Assembly: GCF_051020985.1 (NCBI RefSeq)
Contig: NC_135003.1
Location: 1-64,000, forward strand
DNA length: 64,000 nucleotides
Direction of reading: 5' to 3'
DNA from: Nomia melanderi
Lineage: Eukaryota; Arthropoda; Insecta; Hymenoptera; Halictidae
The notes beneath the pieces are model-generated. The model saw nothing but the letters and a program-made list of their open reading frames with translations, searched no databases and was not told the DNA's origin. Positions 43,276 through 54,550 of this stretch are shown piece by piece (within the stretch, counting starts at the first letter, position 1; the number at the start of each line of letters is the position of its first letter). The position numbers and the translations under genes were made by a program.

Positions 43276-43623
43276 TATATAACTACAGCTTACAGACATT
43301 GAATACGAATACGCATCGCGATTATAGTTCTGTTTTTGTATCGATATTTCTTGTGTTATATCAAAGTCGCGTTATTCTTAATAAAGGACAGACATAATAT
43401 ATCAAACCTTCTTATAGAATATAAATCTCAGAGCTGCGCTCGTGTATATAAAATGTGATGTACGGCAGTAAAAGTTTTTTGCGATTATTCTGGAAACTAA
43501 ATGTCACCAACATTTCTTTCAAAGGAAAAATTTGTTCAAAATGTGCATTTCTTGCAATATTTAATGGTTTCATTAAAATCGGTTACTCCGGGCATCTGCT
43601 AAGATATTACCAGGGGTTGATAC
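43276..43623. other. Pre-insertion flank of LINE C
   Basis: AT-rich sequence without a recognised gene. It is the genomic target into which the LINE at 43641 inserted. Confidence 0.4.
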
Positions 43624-43640
43624 TAGGTGACCCTCATCTA
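43624..43640 (+). repeat. Target-site duplication, left copy (17 bp)
   Basis: TAGGTGACCCTCATCTA, repeated without mismatch at 45986-46002 directly after the LINE poly(A) tail. Confidence 0.95.
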
Positions 43641-43649
43641 CCGTGAACG

Positions 43650-45532
43650 GGGGACCAGGAAATCAACTGGTCCCCTGATCTGGGGCTCACGGAAGGGGAA
43701 ATCACCGGAGTAATTCGTTGGCTCCGGGGCAATAACAAAGCCCCGGGGCAGGATGGAATCCCCGGCAAGGCCTGGGCAATGGGTGTCCTGGGAGAAAGAT
43801 TCCGACATTTGTTGTCGGAATGCTTTCGGTCGGGGGTGTTCCCCGATCTGTGGAAGGAGGGGCGAATGGTCCTCCTGAAGAAGGAGGGAAGGCCCGCGGA
43901 TTCTCCCTCCGCGTACCGACCGATATGTCTGCTGGACGAGGCAGGCAAGGTGTTCGAAAAAATCATCCACGCTCGCCTCGTCCGGCACCTGTCCCGCGAC
44001 GAACCCGACCTGGCGAACTGCCAGTATGGTTTCCGGGAGGGCCGATCCACCATCGAAGCGGTGGATCGAGTGAGGGCCCTCTCGGAAGCGGCCGTCAACT
44101 GGGGCGAGATGTGCTTAGCTATATCTTTGAATATAGTCAATGCTTTCAACACCCTGCCCTGGACCGCGATTAGGGAGGCACTTGTTATGCACAACTACCT
44201 GAAGGCAGTGATCAGGTCCTACCTGCGGGACAGGGGGATAGTCTACCCCGGTCGGTACAGGCTGGTGTGAAGGGGGGTGGACCGTGGGGTCCCGCAGGGG
44301 TCGGTCTTAGGACCGCTCCTGTAGGACCTGGGATATAACACGGTCCTGCGGGCCCCGCTTCTCGACGGGGCCACCTTGGTCTGCTATGCAGACGATATCT
44401 TGGTGGTGACCGTCGGGGAGACGCTCGGGGGGGCCATCCGTCGTGCGGAGGTCGCGATGGCGGCCGTTGTCGCGCGGATCCACGGCCTGGGGCTGCGGAT
44501 AGCCCCGGAAAAGACCGAGGCCGTCTGCTTCAACGGGCGGCCCCGGCCGAGACCTCTCCCGCGGTCGTGGATCCGGGTTGGTGGAGCCTGGGTCGAGGTG
44601 GGCCCCAATATGAAATACTTGGGGCTCCACCTCGATAGCCACTGAAGGTTCGAAACGCATTTCGACTGTCTGGTACCCCGAGTCGAGCGGGTGGCGGCCG
44701 CTTTAAGCCACCTCCTGCCGAATCTCGGGGGACCCGGGGATAGGGTGCGCCGCCTGTATATGGGCGTGGTGCGGTCGATGGCTCTGTACGAGGCGCCGAT
44801 ATGGGCCCTAGCTGGGACGAGGAGCCGGCGCAACACCGACAAGCTGCGCCGACCCCAAAGGCCACTGGCCATCAGGGCCATTAGAGAGTACCGCACCACG
44901 TCCACGTTGGCGGCGCTGGCTCTAGCGGGGGAAATCCCCTTCGAAATGCAGGCCGAGCTGCGCGCATACGTTTACCGTAAGGCGCACATCCTCGGCCGGC
45001 TATTGGGGACCCCCCTGGAGCCCAAGACGGTCGAGGGTTTCGAACTCCGGGCCTGGCGGCGCTTGCTCTCCACGCCGATAAGCGCGCCGTCGGGGCTCTT
45101 CTGCCACAGCTGGAGAGGTGGCGGAAGGGAGGCTACGGTAGGCTCACCTACCACATGACATAGGTGCTCACCGGCCACAGTTGCTTCGGTGAGTACCTGT
45201 GTCGAATAGGTAGAGAAGCGACGACGGTTTGCCACCAATGCGGCGGGGAGGAGGACACGGCGCAGCACACGCTGTAGGTTTGCCCAGCCTTTTCAGCGCT
45301 GCGCCGTGTCCTCATCGACGTCATCGGGGAGGACCTCTCGTTGCCGGCAGTAGTGGGGGCAATGCTGGCAAGCGAGAGTTCCTGGGACGCCATGGCCTTC
45401 TTCTGCGACGAGCTGATGTCGCAGAAGGAGGCCGATGAGCGGGATCGAGAAAGAAATGATCCCGCTCAGGCATCCCGGGGGCGCCGGCGGCCGAGAGGTC
45501 GTTTCAGAGCGCCCCCGGGCCCCACCTCCTGA
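43650..45532 (+). pseudogene. Reverse transcriptase of LINE C, dead
   Basis: Order: APGQDGIP (about 43740), YRPICLLDEAGKVFEK, CQYGFREGRSTIEA, motif A as SLNIVNAFNTLPW, GVPQGSVLGP, motif C CYADDILVV with YADD at 44385-44396, LGLRIAPEKTEA, YLGLHLDSH, and the C-terminal knuckle CHQCGGEEDTAQHTL-VCPAF (about 45235-45285) followed by QKEADERDRERN. Motif A has Asn (codon 44130-44132) where the metal-binding Asp is required. Premature stops lie at 44268, 44322, 44643, near 45182 in the alternate frame, and inside the knuckle. The frame shifts near 45060. Motif C is intact, unlike LINE A. It cannot encode an active enzyme. Confidence 0.9.
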
Positions 45533-45973
45533 CGGAAGCGGGCGGTGGTGTAAGCGGCCCGGGAATCGGAGCCCATCCCGCCGCCCGCCAGTAGCGGATT
45601 TGTAATCCGGAACCGGGATAGGGGGGGGGCGGTGAATAGTCAAGATGTCGTCCCCCCCGGACGGCTGTGGACTCAGGGCGAGGGTCGTGGTGGCTTCGGT
45701 GCAGGGCGCGACCTTCCTGCGCTGCAGAATAATCGTATCCTCGCTTCAGGAGGGGGGCCTACACCCCCTCCGGGCCGACGCCGGCCTAATGTTTATTACT
45801 ACTGGCCGGCCGGGCCTGGGGGGCCCGCGGTTGTGTTCTATGAGAGTTCCCGTGGCTCCCCCTCATGGCCTAGGAAGGTCGCCGTGGAGGTTTTAATAGA
45901 TAAAAGCCCCACAGTACCTCCGACCGCTCCCCCGGGCGGTCGGGGGTCTCTGCTTGCAGATTTTCTCCACGTT
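45533..45973 (+). other. 3' untranslated region of LINE C
   Basis: GC-rich, with a G run near 45620 and inverted GC blocks (GGCCGGCCGGGCC). Its last part, from CGCGGTTGTGTTCTATGAG to GTCTCTGC, recurs as the nested fragment at 61743-61904 (minus) and more distantly at 36121-36340 (minus). Confidence 0.75.
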
Positions 45974-45985
45974 AAAAAAAAAAAA

Positions 45986-46002
45986 TAGGTGACCCTCATC
46001 TA
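45986..46002 (+). repeat. Target-site duplication, right copy (17 bp)
   Basis: Exact repeat of 43624-43640. Confidence 0.95.
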
Positions 46003-46359
46003 TATATAAAATTTTAATCAGATACTAGTTTCGCTGTGAAGACTGATTGCGCGACTCTAGGATTTGATTTTACTAATCAATTTTATTATTTATTTATTCA
46101 ATATTTATTGAGACTAGGTTTAAATATTCGTATTATATAATGTAATTTATACACACAAGTAATTTGTACTATATGTTTGGAATATGGTATGTTCTATAGA
46201 TATGGAATAATAGAGTACATTATATTTATAGACTGTTTTTCAAGCCATTTCTTTTTGGAAACCAAATCAGAAAGAAATAGTACTTATTCTTGAAAATATG
46301 AACTAATAACAACAACAATATTTAATGTAATATTATGAAAAAAAATGTGATAATACATG
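46003..46359. other. AT-rich intergenic DNA
   Basis: No open frame or repeat recognised between LINE C and the Tigger element. Confidence 0.5.
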
Positions 46360-46539
46360 TACAGGCGGCCGTCGACTTTCGCACAATTCGCTATTTCGCA
46401 CATTTTTAAAGATTCAACTGTTTAATCCTCTGCGATCGAATGTCCCCCCTCAGAGGACATCAGACCAACCATCACATTACAATGTTGTTCGGATCAAGAG
46501 AACAAAACAGAAACGGAAAAACTGCAATGTTGATACGAA

Positions 46540-48743
46540 CAAAAAGAAATTAAGGACTCATAAACTTCATACGATCGAGACAAAGATGGAAATAATTAAA
46601 CGTTCTGAAAATGGTGAATCTTTTGCTTCCATCGGACGTTTGTACGGTCTAAACAGATCTACGATATGTTCAATTTCGAAAAACAAGAGCAAAATTAAGG
46701 AATACGTTCAAAACTGTGGAAATATATTGTTGGGCGTTCACAGCAGTGTCCTTACTTGGAGCTGATTAAATGAAACCGCTTGCTCCTTCGTTAGTGGACT
46801 GTATTTTTTGTGTGTACAATTATATCTGAACACTAAGACGCGCTTGTATGATGTGTATCGTTTGAAAGTTTTGAGTTGTCTGTTTCGCTGGCGATCTACG
46901 AGTCAGATCGTCAGCTCCGAAATTTAAGAAAACACCCTGATTGGTTATCGCCAAAATTGACAAGTCCCAATCAGGGGCTTTCAAAACGAATTGTCTCCAC
47001 CGTTGCTGCGCCCTTGGTGCGCCTAGTCTAACGAGGGTGGGGTGCTACCTAAGACATGCAGAGACTATGTTTTTAGCTTGGATACAAATTTCTTCCAGGC
47101 AAACCCCAGGAACTGAGTGTCCTTAGGATACCATTTGGTCGCCCTTCAGAAATATGCATTTACAACCCGTCGTTAGCTGCCACATGCGGGTGAAAGGAAA
47201 GTTTTGGAATTTGATTTCAAAAGACCAATGAGTATTGCCGCGATGTGCCTTTAAAATACTAAACAATAAGAGCCGTTTTTTGCCCCGTGCTGTAAAGAGC
47301 TTAAGTCTTTGCATGTGTCGATGCTATTAAGCCGTGACGGCTCAACATATATCTTCGAAGATTGTTTCCAAAAGACACGACATAGTGGTGGATGAAATGG
47401 AAAGATCTTTGTCATCATGGATTGATGGTCAACATCAAAATAATGTCCCTCTGAGTTTTTCAATTATTCAAGCTAAGGCTCTTAGTTTGCATGAAGATTG
47501 GAAGGCTAGATTAAATGAAGATTCTAACACGGTATTTCAAGCAAGTAATGGCTGGTTTGACAAATTTAAAATGAGATATTCTTCACACAATATTAAATTC
47601 ACTGGAGAATCGGCCGATGCAGATAAAGATGCTGCGAAAGAATTTATTTCCTTATTATCCAAAATTATTGAAGATGGAGAATATTCTTCTAGTCAAATAT
47701 TCAATGTAGATGAAACGGGTTTGTTTTGGAAAAAAATGCCTAATCGTACATTTTTATCGAAGGGAGAATCAGTTGCTCCTGGACATAAGCCTTCCAAAAA
47801 CTGATTGACATTACTTCTTGGTGGAAACTTAGCTGGTGATTTAAAATTGAAGCCATTGTTAGTTTACCAAGCAGAAAATCCCAGAGCATTGAAAGGGAAA
47901 AATAAAGAATTGCTTCCGGTCATTTGAAAATCAAATAAAAGTGCCTGAATTACTACGTTAATATTTAAAGTTCACTCAGCATTTCGTGCCGACAGTTAAA
48001 CAATATTGTAAAAATAATAATTTACAATTTAAAGCATTATTAATCTTAGACAATGCTCCAGGAGACCCAAAATCTCTACAGAATTTATACCCGGAGATCA
48101 ATGTTGTGTTTCTTCCTCCCAATACTACCTGCCTCATAAACAATATTATATGAGGACAATAATGACTAAGGGCATCAAGGCAACTAATAGGTAAGATGGA
48201 TCAACATTAACAGATTTTTGGAAAAATTATAATATTGGAGACTCGTGGGCTGAAATAAAAGAGTCGACAATGAAAGGTTCCTGGAAATACTTATGCCCAG
48301 AAATGATGAGCGATTTTATAAATTTTGAAGAAACACCGGAAACTCTCACAGATGAAATAGTTACCTTAATGAATGAACTAAACTTGGAAGTCAACAAAGA
48401 AGATGTTAATGAGTTGATTGAATATTACTCAGCACCGCTGTCAAATGAATACTTAATTGAGCAACAATTGAGTAACAGTGAAATACACAATGAAAGTGAG
48501 AAAGAGGAAGCTGATAAAATCGTCAAGACAATTAAAAATATGAATGAAGTCTTCATGCATCTTGACAAATTTTTGACTGTTATGGAAGAATGTGATGCCA
48601 ATGGAGAACGTATATCTCAAGTATGTAGGGCAATTGAGAAAGACACAGCATGTTATAGAAATCTTTATCAAGAAAAGAACAAAATGGGTTGTATTCAACT
48701 AACTCTTGACAACTTTATAAAGGAAATACCCGAAAGCACTTAA
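46540..48743 (+). pseudogene. Tigger/pogo-type transposase, broken
   Basis: N-terminal helix-turn-helix at about 46560-46720 (METKMEIIKR-like, GESFASIGRLYGLNRSTI), interrupted by an insert. The CENP-B-type DNA-binding half and catalytic core resume at 47334-47804: GWFDKFKMRYSSHNIKFTGE, then FNVDETGLFWKKMPNRTF with the first catalytic Asp at 47709-47711. A stop (TGA, most simply from CGA) follows, then LTLLLGGNLAGDLKLKPLLV in frame. The second Asp sits in LILDNAPGDP (48049-48051), where the usual His after the Gly has become Asp. The region VVFLPPNTTCL is present, but the third catalytic MDQG-type motif is gone. The C-terminal tail is open at 48270-48743 (WKYLCPEM..., ELNLEVNKEDVNELIEYYS). Several stops and frameshifts lie between. 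Confidence 0.88.
46720..47335. other. Foreign insert inside the Tigger transposase
   Basis: The HTH part ends near 46718 and the next conserved residues begin near 47334. The roughly 615 bp between have no transposase similarity that I recognise. They include an inverted repeat CCCTGATTGG / CCAATCAGGG (46934-46976). No clear terminal repeats or target duplication were found, so its nature is unknown. Confidence 0.55.
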
Positions 48744-48902
48744 CAAGCCTCTTTAACTTCATTATGTATACATATTGATAGATAAATACTTTAAAACATA
48801 GTTTTTGATGCATATTCTTTTACATCCCTCTACTTTCAAACATTCAACATTCGCGCACACTTTCAGGAACCAATTATGTGCGAAAGTCGAAGGCCTACTG
48901 TA

Positions 48903-51600
48903 TTTATGTTTGAAAAATAAAAATACTCAAGAATGTAATATTAACATATATTTGTAAAATAGTATGATATTTAGGAGAAATATAAAAACTGATCTTGTGC
49001 TTCACTTCTCGTAGATTACTTTGTAAAATACACCATTTAAAAGGCTATGGTTATGTTGAATACATACTTAGACGAATTGGCATTCTGATGAATTCAATAA
49101 GACAAAGTCAGTCAATGCACATAATCAAATATATACGTATACGAATTCCTAAGAATACAATATCAATGGCGACCAACAAGTATTTATTAGTCAAAATAAA
49201 GTTATTCATTACTCATGTAAGAAACTTTTATTTGTTATTTCATATTTGTAATTAAAAAATTCGATTGATAGCTGGGCAATGTCATTTACATTTCTTATGT
49301 TATAGTATGCAGTGTTGGTCAAAAGTTATTCAAAGTAACAAATAAAAAATGACAAACTAATTCAGTTCAATTATTATATATGAATAATGAATATATTAAT
49401 CTTTCGTAGATTTAATTTTTTCGTCATTATTTATTCATTATATTGAATACCTTTTGTCCAATACTGATTGCAGTTTTACGTTCTTTACAATTCTTATTAT
49501 TAGTGCATATTACACTATATCCGCCGATTTCACAGCCATACTAATAACACACGTGCCGATCCTGTTTTTCTGAAAATTCACTCCCCACTCATTCATTTTT
49601 CATTCATTCGACCATAGGAGATCATTATAATATTTTTTCCAATTATAAAATTTAAGATTACATATTATACTAACTTCAAGACAACACTTTATACGCTAAA
49701 TCACTGAATCTTGCACTGATTCACACGCTAATTTCCACTTTTCAAACATTCTCAATATTATCTTACAAGTCAATAAAATTTCTCAAATTGTGTATATTTT
49801 TCAAATATAATTTTCGTTTTTATTACGTTCTTTTAGAGATACTTTTTTCTTTTCCGAAAAATAACGAAAGGAGCCGAAGAAAGAGCCAATCACAAAGCTA
49901 AAACGTAGAGAGTAAGAAGTGAGGAACAGATACGAATCTCAAATCCCTACCCGTTGCAGTCCTTCGTATTCTGGCGCGTACTTGTGTAATTCGTAGGACA
50001 TATTGCGTTATAAGAATTACATTTTTATTGTAATAAACAGGTAAATTTATATTTAATACTGACTGCATATACATGTACCCTCGTAAATTGCATTCGTTTA
50101 TCAACATTTGCATGTAAATTGCAGAATATATTGGTCAAACCGGATCCTGAAACTACGTTTCAACAAACAAGCAATAACGGTAAGTTGTTTTCTATATTTT
50201 TTCTTTTGTTCAGTGTTATTAATAATATGTAATTACCAGTAAATATTAATAATCAACAGTGAAACGTGGTAAATATAATGAAAACATTTTTTATAATATT
50301 TATTATTTATTTATTGCTTAAAGTTAGTTTATCCTTTTAAAGGTAATTTATTTCGACTTTTTGTTGATGTTTGACAAATATTTACGGTTACGGACGTTGT
50401 ATTTTTTCGCTTTTAGCAACTTTCAAACTGATCGTAATGAAAATTACTATATTTACCGTTGATAGTTGTGAATTATTAATAATGGTTTATATAATGAAGT
50501 CATATAAATTATTGACTGTAACTTCTTCATTGAGATATTATTAATATCAGCCGGTTATTATTAATATAAATCAATTAATAATCAATGTAACTGTAACAAA
50601 TATTTTAATAGGGGATAACATTTTTTTCTTTTATTTTTCTTATTCTATTTTTATTAATAGATTTATTTCTATTACTTTGTGAGTTTATTTTAACAAGAAA
50701 TTGTCTTTGTTTATTTAAATGTATCCACATGAAGACATTTTTTTCATTTATATTAAATAAAAGTAAATGTAATTTAATAGAATAATTATATAAAATTTCT
50801 TTTGACACTTGCTGTACAGATATATTCATTTTATTTTCAATTATGATGATTATATATACAGACAGATAAATATACAGACTTCTTTGTGATTTTATTATAC
50901 TTCTATAAAGTATTATCTGTAACTGTATGTTACTGTTAGATTATTTAATCGAGGAATATATAAAGTGAACAGAATATATTCGTTTAAATATTAAAAATAA
51001 CAAACACATTTAACGGAATGCTGGGTGTTCTAACATCTAACTTAGTACTTTTACTTAATGTATATTTGTGCAATAGCAATTTTTATGAAACAGCTTATAG
51101 TATCGTTGAAATTTATATTCTTTTACACTTTCACAATATATGGTTAGATCTTCGAAGATAATCCTTTATTTGGATATTTGCAGTTCCATTTGCATTTCAT
51201 ATTTTTTTAACTGTTTGCACTCGCAAATTTTAGTATTACATTAGATATGACCTCATGGTAGATTTCTGAAGGCAAAGTTAATATATAAATGTCTGTACTT
51301 TTATAATTATATGATCTGACAATGAATATGCAACCATTCATAATTGCAATAAAATGATTAAATGAATCAAATAAATTATCAAACTTAATTTTCAAATACT
51401 TGAAGCCTGAATCAGAAACTTTGTAAGTTCTTGAAATATTAAAATTTTCAAAACTCAAAACTATAGAAATTTGAAACTAATTTTGTTTTGTAAGAGAAAT
51501 ATCTTGTTGCATGAACTGTAGTCAACAGTTTTGCACAAATTTTTATTGACCACGGTTAAATAATATATAGAATATGAATAAATATTACAAACAAAAACAA
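48903..51600. other. AT-rich DNA without recognisable genes
   Basis: Only short open frames, none with a recognisable domain (for example 48995-49255 plus, 49898-50113 minus, 51207-51458 minus). A less AT-rich island lies at 49860-50000 (GAGTAAGAAGTGAGG...GGCGCGTACTTG) whose origin I cannot name. Confidence 0.5.
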
Positions 51601-51609
51601 CAATCTACA

Positions 51610-52290
51610 AAAAAGTTTAATATAGATTCTTGTTTAAAAATATTAACATTCAAATTCTTTTTGGTACAAATAATCTATTTTTTTTATCAACTAGACTACC
51701 AAATGTACTGAAAAGTCTTTTGGAGGATTTTTTAATAATGTCTTTAACCCCTTTAAAACTGATTTTTATGTATAATTATGTTCCCTTATCTAACAACAAT
51801 GAAGTGTCATTCAATGCATTATCAATAACAACATTATTTCGAATAAAATAATGATAATATACTATTTTTCTGATAGAAATAGGTTCAAAGCCAAGGTGTA
51901 TATATAGTTGCTTGTCAGTATTAGTCATGTATTTTTTTATTCCTTCTTCAGGAGTTTGATTAGAACTCTGTTTTTAAACAAAAGTAGAAGAGATTGTCTT
52001 TTTTAATTTTTGACAAGTTTTCTTCTGCTTGATGTGTTAATTTTTAATGTTTACTAATTATATAGTCTTAATTTATTATGAAGTACTAATTTTACATGTT
52101 TAAGATTTTCTTTATTTTGAAACATCCGTTCTGTTCTGTTTTAAGAGTATTTGAAAGGTCATATACAAAATGTTGTATGGTATTAAAACTTGATTTAAAG
52201 TTTTGAACAGTACCAATGATACTGTTTACTTAAGAGAATAATTTCTGAAATAGTCATTTGAATAAAACTAGCTATATAGGTAGCTCTGTC
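51610..52290 (-). pseudogene. hAT-type transposase C-terminus, decayed
   Basis: Minus-strand reading of 51735-51610 gives SSKRLFSTFGSLVDKKNRLF followed after a few residues by MLIFLNKNLY. This is the pattern of the hAT dimerisation domain (S-E-R-xF-S-x-x-G..., R-N-R-L, then L-x-F-L-N-K-N-L). Upstream on the same strand (about 52250-51900) broken frames contain FNTIQHFVYDLSNTLKTEQ and EENLSKIKKDNLF, plausible linker sequence. No catalytic motif, zinc finger or terminal repeat was recognised. Assignment rests mainly on the C-terminal block. Confidence 0.6.
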
Positions 52291-52899
52291 AAATACATCT
52301 GTGATTCTAATATCTTCAATAATTATTGAATAATTATAATAATTATAATTGTTATATTTGATCTTGTTTCTGAGATGTAGCGAATTAAAGTTTTGTCCAC
52401 TTTGGCACTTACAATCAGCCTAATTACTGACTTGTCTTTTAACACGAGATCCAAGATAATTCCGCACCAAACCGTTAGAATATTCCACAGAACTATGACG
52501 ATTTCGCTCATTGTAGTACCGCGACCGATATAAATATATATGTATTTTTTTTTTGGTGATATGGCAGATAGGAAATAAGAAATAAAATGGTAGATTTTAA
52601 CTAACGATCATAAACTTCATTAATTTTAACTGTAAAAATCAAAATGCTATATTTTGATGTAAGAATATTAATATATTTTAGTGTACACTTATCAATAATT
52701 TTTTTTTTTTATTTTATTATTTGCAGTTTTTTAAAGTACCTTTAAGTAGATATATGTTTGTTTTTTAAAAAATAAATTACACTTTCAGTTAACTTAAAAC
52801 TCAATATTTAATAGTACATTTAAACAACATTTCAGAATCGTAAGACATGAAAAATATGAATGCAACACAATAACAGAATTCATTGTGTAGTTTATAAAA
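52291..52899. other. AT-rich DNA, no gene recognised
   Basis: One minus-strand open frame (52511-52323) might continue the hAT remnant upstream but carries no diagnostic motif. T and A runs dominate the rest. Confidence 0.4.
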
Positions 52900-54160
52900 T
52901 TACAATAACAAAACACAAGTTATTAAACACGTCGACATTGTTAAGAATCGAGGCACGAGAAAATAAATTACACACTTGTTATAGTAATTGTTCTTAATAA
53001 TAGCCCCAGTTTTTATGACCGCAAAGTGTCTTTGCTCATACGTCTGACGGGCTGCCTGCGCTTGCATTGACCTGGGTACTACTACCAACGATGCATCCTT
53101 GGTCCATGCTTAACTTTGTAATTAAATTCTTCGAGAAGAAGCGGTACAGGTACAGTTTTAAATAGGTTGCCCAGAAGATATACGTGAAACTTTTTTAATA
53201 CCCTTACAATCGCAAAAATCTCAAATTCATATTTACAATATTTTTTTTCTGCAGAAGAAATCTTTCCACTTGAATAGTATACAGGTTTATCTCGCAGGTA
53301 AAACTTGCATTATTTCGCAACAAATTTATTAACGGTCGCGCAATGATTGTATAACGGTAGATAAATTTTCTAAAATACCTTGTTAACCCTAGAAAGCTCT
53401 GTATATCTTTCCTACACTATGATTTTGAAAATTTCATCATAGCTTTAGTCTTGTGTCTAAATGGTTTAACACTGCCATTTGCAACAATGTGTCCTACATA
53501 CTCGACCTCACTTTACAGAAAACATTTCTTTTAATTAATCTGCAAGCCATGCTCAGAAGTTACCTTTAGCACAGATTTAAGACTTATTATTCCACTTGTA
53601 AAATTTATTTATGGAATTATTAAATCATCAATATAAGTAAGTACAATTCCTGTGATTATTAATTCTTTAAATGTTGCGTTTATAAATTTCTGAAATATTG
53701 TTGACGGGTTGCATTATGTGAGTGAGAATGGAGGTCCGTAGCTGAGGAGAAAAAAAGTGATCAGCGAACAATGCTCTTATATACACATTCGGGTAAAACC
53801 GTACTCTTTGTCAGATCCCACGAGAGAACTCTATTCACGCGTAATATTGTAGTGGAAACCGTCATAAACCGTTTTTGTGGCATCCGCGGCCAGACGCGCC
53901 ATTCCAGGGATGTATTGTTGCGGTAAGCGCGCCATATCTAAAAGGTTAATATTCTTACAATAAATCTAATTGGTTCTCTGTTAATGGTAACAGATATCTA
54001 TCTTTACCAATTTTTCTGTTAAGCTGCCTGTAGTCAACGCAAATTCTAAGTTGACTTGTTCTTCTTAACTAAAAGTATTGAACCTGCATCGTCTGAATGG
54101 GATGGCTATATAATTTTGTCCTCTAACCATGAATCTTTTTGTCTATCTACTTCCACTGTA
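52900..54160 (-). pseudogene. Gypsy-type LTR retrotransposon pol (RT and RNase H), decayed
   Basis: Reading minus from about 54160: WLEDKI, SILLVKK, CVDYRQLN-like residues in broken frames, then TENQLDLL (about 53960). After an unrelated stretch (53945-53715) it resumes with NPSTIFQKFINATFKELI and the catalytic motif LTYIDDLIIP. YIDD is at 53624-53635 and is the only RT motif C in this window other than LINE C that keeps both aspartates. Next come EMFSVK, GHIVANG-like residues and the RNase H region YYSSGKISSAEKKYCKYEFE, FHVYLLGNLFKTV, LEEFNYKV (about 53290-53110). The tail to 52900 resembles the zinc-binding/linker region only loosely. Multiple stops are present. It belongs with the gag remnant at 54783-55693. 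Confidence 0.75.
53715..53945. other. Unrelated segment interrupting Gypsy RT
   Basis: The RT reading breaks after TENQLDLL and resumes at NPSTIFQ. The intervening 230 bp is more GC-rich, contains TATATACA and GGCCAGACGCGCC, and does not read as the usual strand between RT motifs. It may be a small insertion replacing part of the gene. Confidence 0.45.
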
Positions 54161-54230
54161 TCATGATGGGAGAGCCTTCGAGACCTCTTATAAACAGATA
54201 TATCATTGTATAGGTTGATATTCATCTTAA

Positions 54231-54490
54231 TACTATACGTCTCTCACGTTAATTCTATTGACCCTCAAGCTAAAAGTGTACGGGAAAAACGGGACTCTTC
54301 CACATATAATGCTCGGACCGCCTCGGCTCCTGGCGCATGGTCTTATTGATGCGAGGCAATAACAAAAGGCAAAAGTGAGACCGAATGCGATGAAGTGAGA
54401 TGTAACGAAAGAAAACAAAATTCTCTATAGTTCCGTCTCATTCCATCACAATCAATCTCGCTTTCTGTTCTTTGCTATTCTTTTTAAGCT
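54231..54490. mobile_element. Foldback MITE, family 2 (copy 1, right end incomplete)
   Basis: Starts TACTATACGTCTCTCACGTTA and contains GAGACCGAATGCGATGAAGTGAG followed by AAAACAAAATTCTCTATAG and a degraded reverse arm (GTCTCATTCCATCACAATCAATCTCGCTTTCTGTTCTTTG). It is the same element as 62511-62872, where both arms are complete. It sits between the gag and pol pieces of the Gypsy remnant. Confidence 0.8.
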
Positions 54491-54550
54491 TTGATTATCA
54501 TTTACAAACATTTAATGATACGTAAAATTCAAAATTGTTGTAGTATAAAT

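Larger units (their letters stand above)
43641..45985 (+). mobile_element. GC-rich non-LTR retrotransposon C, 5' truncated, intact TSD
   Basis: A 2345-bp insertion bounded by a perfect 17-bp duplication, with a poly(A) tail of about 12 A at 45974-45985. The 5' end is truncated just upstream of the RT fingers (the first recognisable residues are WSPDLGLTEGEITGVIR). A 3' UTR of about 440 bp follows the ORF; it is GC-rich and its last part is shared with the fragment at 61743-61904. Truncation, tail and TSD are the textbook products of target-primed reverse transcription. Same family as LINE A (36711-39470) in the opposite orientation. Confidence 0.95.
46362..48900 (+). mobile_element. Tigger/pogo-type DNA transposon, near full length
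   Basis: A 2539-bp element flanked by TA on both sides (46360-46361, 48901-48902). Its 24-bp terminal inverted repeats (46362-46385 and 48877-48900) begin CAG and share GGCC..TCGACTTTCGCACA, with three mismatches. Length, CAG ends, TA duplication and the encoded transposase all fit the pogo/Tigger group of the Tc1-mariner superfamily. It carries a 600-bp foreign segment at about 46720-47335. Confidence 0.9.

Noticed and set aside
43634..44194. Long minus-strand open frame opposite LINE C
   Set aside because: Antisense shadow of the plus-strand RT, which has clear RT motifs.
49860..50190. LTR with primer-binding site
   Set aside because: A GGTCAAACCGG string looks suggestive, but no TG/CA ends, duplicated partner or target duplication was found.
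51207..51458. Minus-strand open frame of 83 codons as a gene
   Set aside because: AT-rich, no recognisable domain, no promoter or splice context; could be chance.
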